Shown here piece by piece: positions 1 to 6,445 of a DNA stretch of 11,041 nucleotides. The stretch comes from Gemmatimonadales bacterium (GTDB lineage Bacteria > Gemmatimonadota > Gemmatimonadetes > Gemmatimonadales > GWC2-71-9). The position numbers and the translations under genes were made by a program. The stretch lies in assembly GCA_030601605.1 (NCBI GenBank), contig JAUVTI010000051.1, positions 1 through 11,041 on the forward strand, given 5' to 3'. The notes under the pieces are model-generated. The model was not told the origin of the DNA, ran no database searches, and saw nothing but the letters and a program-made list of their open reading frames with translations. How positions within the stretch are numbered: position 1 is the first letter of the stretch; each line of letters begins with the position of its first letter.

Positions 1-203
1 GCATCGATCAGGCGTGGCACAACGTCGGACTGCTGTGCAGAGACGGGCTTACGAAACACGTGCCGGAAGAGCAGCTTGCCGAGCGGCTCCGCACGATGAA
101 GTCGGCCAAGCAGGTCTGCAAGACGCTGCTCCAGGACGCGCTGGACGGCGGCGGGACCGACAACATCACGATCATCGTCGGTCGGGTGGTGCGCGAGGAC
201 TAA
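1..203 (+). CDS. PP2C-family serine/threonine phosphatase, C-terminal fragment
   Basis: The frame open from the window edge encodes the last 66 or so residues of a PP2C (PPM) metal-dependent protein phosphatase and stops at TAA 201-203. Visible family marks are GLLCRDGLTKHV, matching the usual LLCSDGLT segment with the metal-binding Asp before Gly, and the terminal GGTDNITIIVGRV, matching the GG-x-DN-[IV]-T motif whose Asp binds metal. PP2C enzymes remove phosphate from Ser/Thr and in bacteria usually oppose Hanks-type kinases. The N-terminal two thirds lie outside the window, so extra domains cannot be excluded. Unusually, the SDG motif reads RDG. The lipoprotein gene begins 15 nt downstream, so the two are probably co-transcribed. 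The family call is strong; the target is unknown. Confidence 0.9.
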   Translation, partial: IDQAWHNVGLLCRDGLTKHVPEEQLAERLRTMKSAKQVCKTLLQDALDGGGTDNITIIVGRVVRED

Positions 204-218
204 GCCCAGGAGGTTCGA

Positions 219-599
219 ATGGTGAACAGGAAGTTGGGTGTGGTGGCTGCCGCGTTGCTGCTGGCGGCCTGCGGGAGCAGTGGTTCGCAGGAGGTGCAGC
301 AGGCGACGGAGGTGGATCCCAAGTCGTGCCAGGGGAGGTGGGCGTTCGAGATCGTAAACAACTCGAATGACGTGGCGGAGGTGTTTTGGTCGCCCTCGGT
401 GATGCAGACCCGCGAGCGGGTCGGCGAGGTGTTGCCCAGGGACAACCGGATCTGGTTCAAGCGCTCACCGGTAGACGAGGTGCCCGAGGTCTGGGTGGAG
501 CACCAGGGAGCGATGATCCTCGCTACGAACGAGGCTGCCAAGCGCAGCCATCGGCTCCTGATCGCCGTCGCGTGCGATCCGAGGCCGCTCAACGAGTAG
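219..599 (+). CDS. Small secreted lipoprotein of unknown function
   Basis: A 126-residue protein with a lipoprotein signal peptide: MVNRK, a hydrophobic stretch at residues 6-15, and a lipobox LAAC ending at Cys18, followed by a Gly/Ser linker. The mature ~109 residues should be lipid-anchored outside the inner membrane or on the outer membrane. The mature part has an alternating hydrophobic pattern (WAFEIVNNSNDVAEVFW, VWVEHQGAMILATN) that looks like a small beta-rich domain. It carries two further cysteines, at about residues 37 and 120, that could form a disulfide. An AGGAGG box at 208-213, five bases before the ATG, fixes the start. It sits 15 nt after the phosphatase gene. I do not recognise a family; the lipoprotein call rests on the signal sequence alone. 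Confidence 0.82.
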   Translation: MVNRKLGVVAAALLLAACGSSGSQEVQQATEVDPKSCQGRWAFEIVNNSNDVAEVFWSPSVMQTRERVGEVLPRDNRIWFKRSPVDEVPEVWVEHQGAMILATNEAAKRSHRLLIAVACDPRPLNE

Positions 600-625
600 A
601 GTGGTCTGCCGGCCGAAGGCGCGGC

Positions 626-1015
626 GTGGCCCGGCGAGGGGTGGGCCAGGTCACTGCCGCCGATACCCTGGAGCCGCTAGGTTTCGCCACCATGCTAGAC
701 GACCTACCATCGCGCGAGCGAAAGAGCGAGCCGCTGTTGGACGCCACGGGCCAGGCAGTCCTGGAAGGGAAGGACGCGACGTCGTTTCTGTGGCAGGCGC
801 CCGAGGATGAGGGCACGCGGCTCAGGATCATCGAGCTGCTCGAGCAGATCAAGCGGGATTCGGCGGCCAAGGGCCGCCGTGAGATGCCGAAGATCTGTCA
901 GGAGATGCTGACGGCCGCGCGGGCCGAGCCCAGCCCCCAATCGGTGGACATTCTGCAAAACGGGTTCGAGCGGCTGTACCGGCTGTGGAGCGCGGCCAAG
1001 TCCGGGCTGCTGTAG
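626..1015 (+). CDS. Small helical protein of unknown function
   Basis: An open frame of up to 129 residues ending at TAG 1013-1015. The chosen GTG start at 626 has GAAGG at 615-619 six bases upstream; GTG 641 and ATG 692 (MLDDLP...) are alternatives, and the last matches the point where the sequence becomes protein-like. The C-terminal ~80 residues are charged and strongly helical (RLRIIELLEQIKRD, MPKICQEMLTAARAEPSP, DILQNGFERLYRLWSAAKSG). The pattern is loosely like a four-helix Hpt or bacterial signalling module, but no phospho-accepting histidine is visible, so that is only a guess. No signal peptide or membrane segment. It begins 26 nt after the lipoprotein gene and is followed by a strong hairpin, so it is likely the last gene of that operon. 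Confidence 0.6.
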   Translation: MARRGVGQVTAADTLEPLGFATMLDDLPSRERKSEPLLDATGQAVLEGKDATSFLWQAPEDEGTRLRIIELLEQIKRDSAAKGRREMPKICQEMLTAARAEPSPQSVDILQNGFERLYRLWSAAKSGLL

Positions 1016-1039
1016 CGGCCCCACCGCAGCGATGCGTTT

Positions 1040-1074
1040 GACGCCCCGCGGCGCACCAGGCGCCGCGGGGCGTC
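1040..1074. terminator. Perfect hairpin between convergent genes, likely two-way terminator
   Basis: Bases 1040-1054 and 1060-1074 are a perfect 15-bp inverted repeat around a 5-nt loop (ACCAG), almost all G:C. It lies in the 71-nt gap between two convergent genes, 24 nt after one stop and 12 nt from the other, where a shared terminator is expected. There is no good T run on either side (TCCGTGTTC on +, AAACGC on -), so it may work with Rho or by RNA 3'-end protection rather than as a classical intrinsic terminator. Confidence 0.72.
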
Positions 1075-1086
1075 TCCGTGTTCGGG

Positions 1087-1545
1087 CTAGCCCCTGGCCT
1101 CGAGGGAGGCGATTCCCTTGCGGACGCTGTTGGGCAGATCGGTCTTCTGGCGCGCCGCGTAGTCGAAGGAGACCACGATTCCGGATCCCTCGGCCACGGC
1201 GTCCTCCTGCGACAGTGAAACCACCATATAGGCCATCGTGAACCTGTCGCGGTCCACCGAAAGGGCCCGCGCGCCGACCTGGATCGTGTCAGGATGCAGC
1301 AGCGGGCGCCGGAACCGACAATCGGTCGAGTGCAGGATGGCGCCGATCCTGTCCCTGTCGTAGCTCTCCAGGAAACCGCACCGATCGCGGTAGGCGACCC
1401 TGGCCGACTCGAAATAGCGGAACAGCACCGTGTTGTTGACGTGACCGTATGCGTCCAGCTCGCCCCACTGGACCGGGATAGTGAGGACAACGGGGTAATC
1501 GGCCAGCAGTTCGTGCGGCGGCGGGTCGGGTGGCATCATTGACAT
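1087..1545 (-). CDS. Acyl-CoA thioesterase, 4HBT hotdog family (YbgC/FcbC-like)
   Basis: A 152-residue protein, a normal length for a single-hotdog thioesterase. Residues 24-49 carry the family signature: PVQWGELDAYGHVNN followed by LFRYFESARV, matching the W-x-D-x-D-x-x-GH-x-N-N, Y-x-E-x-AR pattern in which the second acidic position (Asp31) is the catalytic Asp and His35-Val-Asn-Asn lies at the active site. The first acidic position is Glu29 instead of Asp. Such enzymes hydrolyse acyl-CoA thioesters in the cytoplasm as dimers or tetramers. The later strands (GAILHSTDCRFRRPLLHPDTI, RFTMAYMVV, GIVVSFDYA) fit the hotdog sheet. Three Met codons lie within the first four residues and none has a clear Shine-Dalgarno, so the exact start is uncertain. 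It is convergent with the upstream operon and divergent from the HD gene. Substrate unknown. Confidence 0.9.
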   Translation of the reverse strand: MSMMPPDPPPHELLADYPVVLTIPVQWGELDAYGHVNNTVLFRYFESARVAYRDRCGFLESYDRDRIGAILHSTDCRFRRPLLHPDTIQVGARALSVDRDRFTMAYMVVSLSQEDAVAEGSGIVVSFDYAARQKTDLPNSVRKGIASLEARG

Positions 1546-1567
1546 AGGGCGTGAAAGCTACGTGGAG

Positions 1568-1735
1568 GCGGCCGGGCCGCAATCGGGGAGGGGTTCAAGC
1601 CCCGCGCCGCCGCGGGCGCCAGGGTCACAGTGGAGCTGGCGGTGGACGCCGAGTAGGCATCAGGGAGGCGTGAGGCGGCGGCCTCGCGGTCCGGGGCTCT
1701 TGACCGCGAGACCGGTACTCCCCCTTTTGTTGGGG
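1568..1735. promoter_or_regulatory. Hairpin-rich region upstream of the HD-domain gene
   Basis: The 241-nt gap between the divergent thioesterase and HD genes holds five short inverted repeats in a row: GCGGCC-G-GGCCGC (1568-1580), GGGG/CCCC (1590-1603), GCGCC/GGCGC (1604-1619), a perfect 9-bp CTCGCGGTC/GACCGCGAG with a 10-nt spacer (1683-1691, 1702-1710) and CCCC-TTTTGTT-GGGG (1721-1735). Together they could fold as a structured 5' leader for the downstream gene or act as operator sites. I could match none to a known riboswitch, and I see no convincing -35/-10 pair. High GC content makes short hairpins common, so only the 9-bp repeat is notable alone. Confidence 0.35.
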
Positions 1736-1786
1736 CGTCCAGCGCACCTGCCGTGTCGCAGGGACCGGCTCAACGAAGGAAGGTCA

Positions 1787-2734
1787 ATGCCGCAACCCAC
1801 TGAGCTCGAGCGTGTGAAGCTGTTCCTCTACGTGCACTTCGAGCGCGTGTTGGTAGTGGGGCTCGTCGTCTCACTACTGCTGATCCACTGGTTCGTGGAC
1901 TACAAGATCGCCTTCCTGTCGTTCTACTACCTGCCGATCATCATCGCCGGGTTCTTCCTGGGCCGAAAGGCCGCCGTGATGGCGGCTGTATTCATCGTGG
2001 CGCTCGTGTATTTCTTCCAGGCCGTGCAGGGCCTCGAGGGTGCGCCCGGGCTCGACTCGAGCATGCTGCTCGCCCTGGTTCCGTGGGGCGGCTTCCTGAT
2101 CCTCACCGGCTACGTAGTGGGCTCATTGGCGGACCAGCGCCAGCACCGGCTCAACGACCTCAAGAACGCTTACGTCGCCGTTCTGGAGCTACTGACCTAC
2201 CACCTGGAGTCGAGCGAGAAGGCGCACCGTGGGCACTCCCACCGCGTGGCCAAGCTAACGGTCCTGCTGGGCAAGGAGCTGGGCCTCAGGCAGGAGGAGC
2301 TCGAGAACGTGCGCGTGGCGGCGCTGCTTCACGAGGTCGGTCCGCGCGATCCACGGCTGTTGCGCCTCCTGTCGGAGTTCCCGGGCGCGTTCAAGGAGCT
2401 CCCCGTGGCCGGCGCCATGCGCGGCGCCTTCGACATCCTGCAGGAGTACGAGAAGTACTACGACGTGGTGGGCGACGATTGGCCCATCGATCACCTCAGC
2501 TTCGCCATGGCCACCAAGATCCTCGCTGTTGCGGACTCCTTCGAGACGCTGCAGATGCCCACGCCGCTTCGTCCGGCGTTCGCGCCATGGACCGCGATCG
2601 ACGAACTGGAGAAGGCTTCCGGGAAGAGCTTTGCGGCCGAGGTAGTGCAGGCGCTGCGCAAGGTCTCCGCGGCTCCGAGCCGGGCCGAGCGCGAGGATCC
2701 GGAGCTCTCGCTGCTCAAGGCCGATAGCGCATAG
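1787..2734 (+). CDS. Four-helix membrane protein with degenerate HD-GYP-like domain
   Basis: A 315-residue protein. Residues about 21-36, 42-58, 62-80 and 92-113 are four hydrophobic membrane helices resembling a small membrane sensor module. After a short coiled link, residues ~125-295 resemble an HD-GYP phosphohydrolase: HRGHSHRVAKLTVLLGKELG (147-166), AALLHEVG (178-185) and the late segment ILAVADSF through LRPAFAPWTAIDELEKASG (245-279), typical of this family. Key residues are altered: the metal-binding HD is His182-Glu183, the following Gly-Lys is missing, and the HHE...GYP region is replaced by an unrelated YEKYYDVVGDDWPID stretch. It may therefore be a binding or regulatory domain rather than an active c-di-GMP phosphodiesterase. 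ATG 1787 is chosen because GAAGGAAGG (1775-1783) precedes it; the frame runs further upstream but without protein-like sequence. Confidence 0.82.
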   Translation: MPQPTELERVKLFLYVHFERVLVVGLVVSLLLIHWFVDYKIAFLSFYYLPIIIAGFFLGRKAAVMAAVFIVALVYFFQAVQGLEGAPGLDSSMLLALVPWGGFLILTGYVVGSLADQRQHRLNDLKNAYVAVLELLTYHLESSEKAHRGHSHRVAKLTVLLGKELGLRQEELENVRVAALLHEVGPRDPRLLRLLSEFPGAFKELPVAGAMRGAFDILQEYEKYYDVVGDDWPIDHLSFAMATKILAVADSFETLQMPTPLRPAFAPWTAIDELEKASGKSFAAEVVQALRKVSAAPSRAEREDPELSLLKADSA

Positions 2735-2762
2735 CGATCGCGGCGGCCAGTCTCCGACCATC

Positions 2763-3263
2763 GTGACCGTCGAAGAGTTCATCTCCGACAGCGGCAGCCA
2801 GACCGTGAAGCGCGTTCTGCTCGTGGTGCTGCGCGTCTATCTGGGTGTCATCCTCCTGGTCTCCTCGTGGGGCAAGCTCACCGGCGATGGTGACTTTGCG
2901 ACGCGCCTGGCCGGCTTCGTGAGTCGCAACATCGCCGACGAGCGTACGCACGGGTTCTACGCCGGCTTTCTGGAGAGCGTGGTGCTCCCCAACGCGGCCG
3001 TGTTCGCGGCGCTCGTCATGTGGGGCGAATTCCTGTGTGGCCTCGCGCTGGTCACCGGGACGGCCACCAGGCTTGCGGCCGGCTTCGCGATGTTCATCGT
3101 GCTCAACTTCATGCTCCTGAAGGGTCACTGGTTCTGGATGTCGTCGAGCAACGACGCCGCCTTCTTCCTCATCGGCCTGGTGCTCGTACTGGGCGCGGCG
3201 GGCCGCGCGTTCGGAACGGACTACTACCTAGCAAGGAAGTGGCCGAAAGCCGGGATTTGGTAG
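2763..3263 (+). CDS. DoxX-family membrane protein
   Basis: A 166-residue integral membrane protein with about four hydrophobic helices (roughly 17-36, 74-98, 101-119, 130-148). The order of motifs follows the DoxX family: a first helix ending in SSWGKLT (34-40, the usual GxxKL), then WGEFLCGLALVTGTATRLAAG (87-107, the GE-x-x-x-GL-x-L-x-x-G-x-x-TR pattern), then NDAAFFLIGLVLVLGAAGRAFG (130-151). DoxX proteins are poorly defined; relatives include thiosulfate:quinone oxidoreductase subunits and proteins involved in redox homeostasis. The region 45-70 between helices 1 and 2 is longer than usual and contains several charged residues. The start is GTG, with only a weak ribosome site, 28 nt after the HD gene stop. 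It lies 16 nt before the TSUP gene, suggesting one transcript. Confidence 0.85.
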   Translation: MTVEEFISDSGSQTVKRVLLVVLRVYLGVILLVSSWGKLTGDGDFATRLAGFVSRNIADERTHGFYAGFLESVVLPNAAVFAALVMWGEFLCGLALVTGTATRLAAGFAMFIVLNFMLLKGHWFWMSSSNDAAFFLIGLVLVLGAAGRAFGTDYYLARKWPKAGIW

Positions 3264-3270
3264 TAAGTTC

Positions 3271-3287
3271 CCGCTCACTGTGAGCGG
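3271..3287. repeat. Perfect 17-nt palindrome over the TSUP start codon
   Basis: CCGCTCAC, a central T, then GTGAGCGG: both 8-bp arms match exactly. The GTG start codon of the permease gene is the first three bases of the right arm. As RNA it could fold and hide the start codon; as DNA it has operator-like symmetry. No Shine-Dalgarno precedes the start, which makes the hairpin placement more notable. Its function is inferred only from position. Confidence 0.5.
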
Positions 3288-4044
3288 AAATCTGCTGGCG
3301 TTGATATCTGTCGGCTTCCTGGCCGGTAGCTTCGGTGCGTTGTTGGGGGTCGGTGGCGGAGTGATCCTCGTGCCCGGACTGATCCTGGTCGCGGGCCTCC
3401 CGTTTCACAGCGCCGTTGCCGCGAGCCTCGTGTGCGTGGTGGCCACGTCGGTCTCGGGCTCCTCCGTCTACCTCAAGCGCGGCCGCGTTTTGCTCGACGT
3501 GGCTGTCCGCCTGCAGTTCTACACCGTCTTCGGTGCGGTCCTCGCCGGGCTGGTCGCGACTCGCATTCCGGCGCCGCCCCTGTACCTGGCGTTCTCCGTG
3601 CTGCTGCTCATGATGGCGTACCGCATGATGCCGCTCAGAAAGCGAGAGAGCTCCGGGGCGCGTCCGGTGAGCGGCCCGGGAAGTCCGAAGGTGGTTGCCG
3701 CCTCGGTTGGCGCGGGATCGGTCGCCGGGTTCCTGGGCGTGGGCGGCGGCATCCTGAACGTCCCCATTCTCCATCTGCTCCTGGGACAGCCGTTCGACCG
3801 CGCGGTTGCGACCAGCGTCTACATGATCGGGGTGACGGGGGCGGCCGCGGCCATCGTCTACATCGCTCGCGGTGATCTGGATCCCGCCGTTGCGGCGCTC
3901 ACGGTGCTGGGTACGGTGGCGGGTGCCGGTGTCGCGGCTCTCGTGGGAGACCGCTTTGACCAGCGCGTGCTCAAGGCCATCTTCGTGTTGCTCCTGCTCT
4001 ACGTCGCGTTCCTGATGGGAAGCCGTGGCCTCGCAGCCTTCTGA
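3280..4044 (+). CDS. TSUP-family anion permease (TauE/SafE type)
   Basis: A 254-residue inner-membrane transporter with about eight hydrophobic helices. It shows the internal duplication of the TauE/SafE (TSUP) family: each half begins with a glycine motif, GALLGVGGGVILVPGL (19-34) and GFLGVGGGILNVPILHLL (150-167), followed by AVAASL (45-50) and AVATSV (175-180). The length is normal. A charged cytoplasmic loop at 119-138 separates the halves. TSUP members move sulfite, sulfoacetate, taurine-derived or other organic anions, usually outward; the substrate cannot be read here. The start is GTG with no clear ribosome site. Its end overlaps the next small gene by 20 nt, so the two are probably translationally coupled. 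Confidence 0.92.
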   Translation: MSGNLLALISVGFLAGSFGALLGVGGGVILVPGLILVAGLPFHSAVAASLVCVVATSVSGSSVYLKRGRVLLDVAVRLQFYTVFGAVLAGLVATRIPAPPLYLAFSVLLLMMAYRMMPLRKRESSGARPVSGPGSPKVVAASVGAGSVAGFLGVGGGILNVPILHLLLGQPFDRAVATSVYMIGVTGAAAAIVYIARGDLDPAVAALTVLGTVAGAGVAALVGDRFDQRVLKAIFVLLLLYVAFLMGSRGLAAF

Positions 4045-4327
4045 CGCCGGCAGCGCTGCGCTGAGCCGCCAGGTCGCGCGCGTTCTCGTCTGGTGCGAGG
4101 TAGTGGCGGTGGCGGCGATCGCCCTCGCGATACTGATCGACCTGGCGCATGCCGCACCGGAGGCCGCGGTGCCTCTCGTGAAGGCGGGAGTGCTGGCGCT
4201 TCTTGCCGCTCCGTTCCTCGCGCTGGGCTGGATAGCTCTCACCACCCGTGCGGATCGCGGGCGGCTCGCCGCGTACGCCCTCGCCACCCTGGCGGTTGCC
4301 GTGGCGGGCGCGCTGATCGCGCGCTGA
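4025..4327 (+). CDS. Small three-helix membrane protein, DUF1634-like TSUP partner
   Basis: A 100-residue protein with three hydrophobic helices at about 20-42, 50-72 and 80-98. The second half (LVKAGVLALLAAPFLALGWIAL, a short polar turn, then LAAYALATLAVAVAGALI) follows the pattern of DUF1634 proteins, whose genes are often found directly after TauE/SafE permease genes. The GTG start lies within the permease gene and the reading frames overlap by 20 nt, a strong sign that they work together. It is followed 4 nt later by tyrA. The function of DUF1634 is unknown; an accessory subunit of the permease is the natural inference. The family match is by pattern and would need a profile search to confirm. 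Confidence 0.75.
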   Translation: MASQPSDAGSAALSRQVARVLVWCEVVAVAAIALAILIDLAHAAPEAAVPLVKAGVLALLAAPFLALGWIALTTRADRGRLAAYALATLAVAVAGALIAR

Positions 4328-4331
4328 CACC

Positions 4332-5177
4332 GTGCTGCCGGACACTCTCGGGGTCATCGGGCTCGGAGCCATCGGCGGCTCGGTCGCCTGGAGCGCGGCA
4401 AGTCGGGGAACGCCCCGAATTCTGGGCTGCTGCCGGCATCCCAGGGACGCCGTAGCGGCCGCCAAGGCCGGTGCGATAACCGAGATCGCCCACGGCCCGG
4501 AGGACGTGGTTCGCGGTGCGGACTTCATCGTGCTGGCAGACCCACCCGTGGCGGCACTCGAGTTGCTCGAGCGGCTGGCGCCGCTGATTCGGGAGCGGGG
4601 CGTAGTCTGCACCGACGTGGCGAGCGTTAAGGCGCCCGCCACTCGGCTGGCGAGCCGGATGGACCTGGCGAATCATTTCGCCGGCTCGCATCCCTTCGTG
4701 GGATACGAGAACGCTCCCTTCGCCTCGGCCCGGCCGGACCTGCTCGAGCAGGCGTTGGTCTACGTGACTCCGACCGAAGGCGGGGAGCGGGCGGCGCGTG
4801 AGGTCTCCGACTTCTGGAAGCGGGCGGTGGGCGCTCAGCCGGTCACCCTGGATGCGGTGCGGCACGACGCCTGCGTCGCCTGGACCGGCCACCTGCCGCG
4901 CGCCGCCGCCTCCGTGCTGGCGGCCGCGCTGGCGGAGCGGGGTCCCGAGGGCGTGACGTACCTGCCCAGTACGCTCGAGGCCACGCGGCCGGCGGCGAAC
5001 GACGCGGGGCGATGGGCGGAGCTGCTGTGGCTCAATCGGGAGCAGATGGCGGGCGCGCTGGAAGGAGTCGAGTCCAAGCTCGAGGAGCTCAGGTCGCTGC
5101 TCGCCTCGGGCACCCAGGCCGAGCTGCGGCGCTGGCTCGAAGACGGTGCGCGGTGGCGGGAGCGGTTCGACCAATGA
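4332..5177 (+). CDS. tyrA: Prephenate dehydrogenase
   Basis: A 281-residue cytoplasmic enzyme that oxidatively decarboxylates prephenate to 4-hydroxyphenylpyruvate with NAD(P)+, the committed step to tyrosine. The N-terminal Rossmann motif is GVIGLGAIGGS (7-17). Then come TDVASVK (94-100), the catalytic-site FAGSHPFVGYE (116-126), the helical segment DAVRHDACVAWTGHLPRAAA (174-193; His187 equals the usual SHLPH histidine, though the flanking Ser and last His are replaced) and the late TRPAANDAGRWAELLWLNR (218-236). No ACT domain or fused chorismate mutase follows, so direct tyrosine feedback through ACT is absent. The GTG start lacks a clear ribosome site and lies 4 nt after the DUF1634-like gene, suggesting coupling. 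Its stop overlaps the aroA start as ATGA. Confidence 0.95.
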   Translation: MLPDTLGVIGLGAIGGSVAWSAASRGTPRILGCCRHPRDAVAAAKAGAITEIAHGPEDVVRGADFIVLADPPVAALELLERLAPLIRERGVVCTDVASVKAPATRLASRMDLANHFAGSHPFVGYENAPFASARPDLLEQALVYVTPTEGGERAAREVSDFWKRAVGAQPVTLDAVRHDACVAWTGHLPRAAASVLAAALAERGPEGVTYLPSTLEATRPAANDAGRWAELLWLNREQMAGALEGVESKLEELRSLLASGTQAELRRWLEDGARWRERFDQ

Positions 5178-6445
5178 GAGTGGGAGGCACGCTGCGGGCG
5201 CCGGGTGACAAGAGCGTCACCCACAGGGCGTTGATCACGGCAGCGCTGGCGCACGCCCGCGCCAAGGTGAGCGGCGCCCTCACGGCCCGCGACGCCCGCT
5301 CCACGGCGCGCGCTCTGCGGCAGCTGGGAGCCGACGTGGGTCCGCTGCGCGCTGGTCGCGCGGTGATCGTTCAGGGGCGGCGCTGGCACGCTCCGGCCGA
5401 CACAATACACTGTGGCAACTCCGGTACGACGGCCCGGCTTCTGCTGGGAGCGCTCGCGGGGCAGGGGTTCAGCGCTCGCCTCAGCGGCGACGCCTCGCTG
5501 CGCGGGCGTCCGATGCGGAGGGTGACCGCGCCGCTCCGGGCGATGGGCGCGGCGGTCGAGGAGGAGGCCGGGGACGGCCTCCCCCTGCGGATTTCGGGCG
5601 GGCGACTGCGCCCGTTCAGCTACCACACGCCGGTCGCCAGCGCTCAGCTCAAGAGCGCGATCCTGTTCGCCGGCGTGAGCGCCGGTGTGCCGGTCACCGT
5701 GTCGGAACCGGTGCGCTCGCGCGACCACACGGAGCGGATGTTCCGGCACCTCGGCTTCGACCTGCGCGTCAGCGGCACCACGGTGGTGCTGGAGGGGACC
5801 GGCGCAGAGTGGCCGACGCTCCCGGACTTCGAGCTGGAGGTCCCCGGCGACGCCTCCTCGGCGGCCTATCTCGTCGGGGCGGCGCTGCTGGCGGATGGGG
5901 GAGAGCTGTTGGTGGAGCGTGTGGGGGTGAACCCTACGCGAGTGGGATTCCTGGACGTGATAAGGAGGATGGGGGGCCGGGTTGAGCAGGCCGGGCGGCG
6001 CGATGTCAGTGGGGAGCCGGTCGCGGACCTGTTGGTGCGGCCGGGCGCGCTCACGGCGACCGAGATTGGGGCGGACGAGATCCCGAGCCTGATCGACGAG
6101 GTGCCCCTGCTTGCGGTCCTGGCCGCGCGGGCCGAGGGCGAAACCCGGTTCCGCTCGGTGGGCGAGCTCCGGGTGAAGGAGAGCGACAGGCTGGGGCTGA
6201 TCGCCGGCAACCTCCGGGCTGTGGGCGTGGACGCCGCCGCGGATGGCGACGACCTGGTGGTCGTGGGTGGTGACGCGCCGCCGCGAGGGATGGTCGAGAC
6301 GGAGCGCGACCATCGCCTCACAATGGCCTTTGCCGTGCTCGGGTCCGTGGCCGGTGCGGACGTACGGCTCTCCGAGACCGCATCTGCGGGGGTGAGCTAC
6401 CCCGGTTTCTGGGATGATCTGGACCGAATGAGGCAAGATGACTAG
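5174..6445 (+). CDS. aroA: 3-phosphoshikimate 1-carboxyvinyltransferase (EPSP synthase)
   Basis: A complete 423-residue EPSP synthase, which joins shikimate-3-phosphate and phosphoenolpyruvate in the shikimate pathway. Visible landmarks are PGDKSVTHRAL (10-20, Lys and Arg of the active site), GNSGTTARLLLG (81-92), SGDASLRGRPMRR (104-116), ASAQLKSA (155-162), PGDASSAAY (224-232), IDEVPLLAV (307-315, catalytic Asp308-Glu309), RVKESDRL (333-340) and DHRLTMA (379-385). The motifs GDKS, SAQLK (156-160), RDHTE (183-187) and NPTR (253-256) together are the set described for class II enzymes. The ATG overlaps the tyrA stop (ATGA), which decides the start although the frame is open further upstream. 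Its end overlaps cmk by 8 nt. Confidence 0.97.
   Translation: MRVGGTLRAPGDKSVTHRALITAALAHARAKVSGALTARDARSTARALRQLGADVGPLRAGRAVIVQGRRWHAPADTIHCGNSGTTARLLLGALAGQGFSARLSGDASLRGRPMRRVTAPLRAMGAAVEEEAGDGLPLRISGGRLRPFSYHTPVASAQLKSAILFAGVSAGVPVTVSEPVRSRDHTERMFRHLGFDLRVSGTTVVLEGTGAEWPTLPDFELEVPGDASSAAYLVGAALLADGGELLVERVGVNPTRVGFLDVIRRMGGRVEQAGRRDVSGEPVADLLVRPGALTATEIGADEIPSLIDEVPLLAVLAARAEGETRFRSVGELRVKESDRLGLIAGNLRAVGVDAAADGDDLVVVGGDAPPRGMVETERDHRLTMAFAVLGSVAGADVRLSETASAGVSYPGFWDDLDRMRQDD

Noticed and set aside
1586..1620. GGGGTTCAAGCCCC resembles a tRNA T arm, with a CCA further on
   Set aside because: The distance to the CCA does not fit an acceptor stem, the fifth T-stem pair fails, and no acceptor 5' half, D arm or anticodon arm is found upstream; it is more simply a small hairpin.
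1562..1786. Upstream extension of the HD-domain protein in the same frame
   Set aside because: The added 75 residues are Gly/Pro/Arg-rich without structure, while ATG 1787 has a good GAAGGAAGG site and leads directly into the membrane module.
3279..3291. TGTGAGCGGA resembles part of the E. coli lac operator
   Set aside because: The match is short, the symmetry centre differs, and no LacI-type regulator or sugar gene is near; coincidence.
3169..4287. A 372-codon antisense open frame over the TSUP gene
   Set aside because: Highly charged low-complexity sequence produced by antisense reading of hydrophobic codons.
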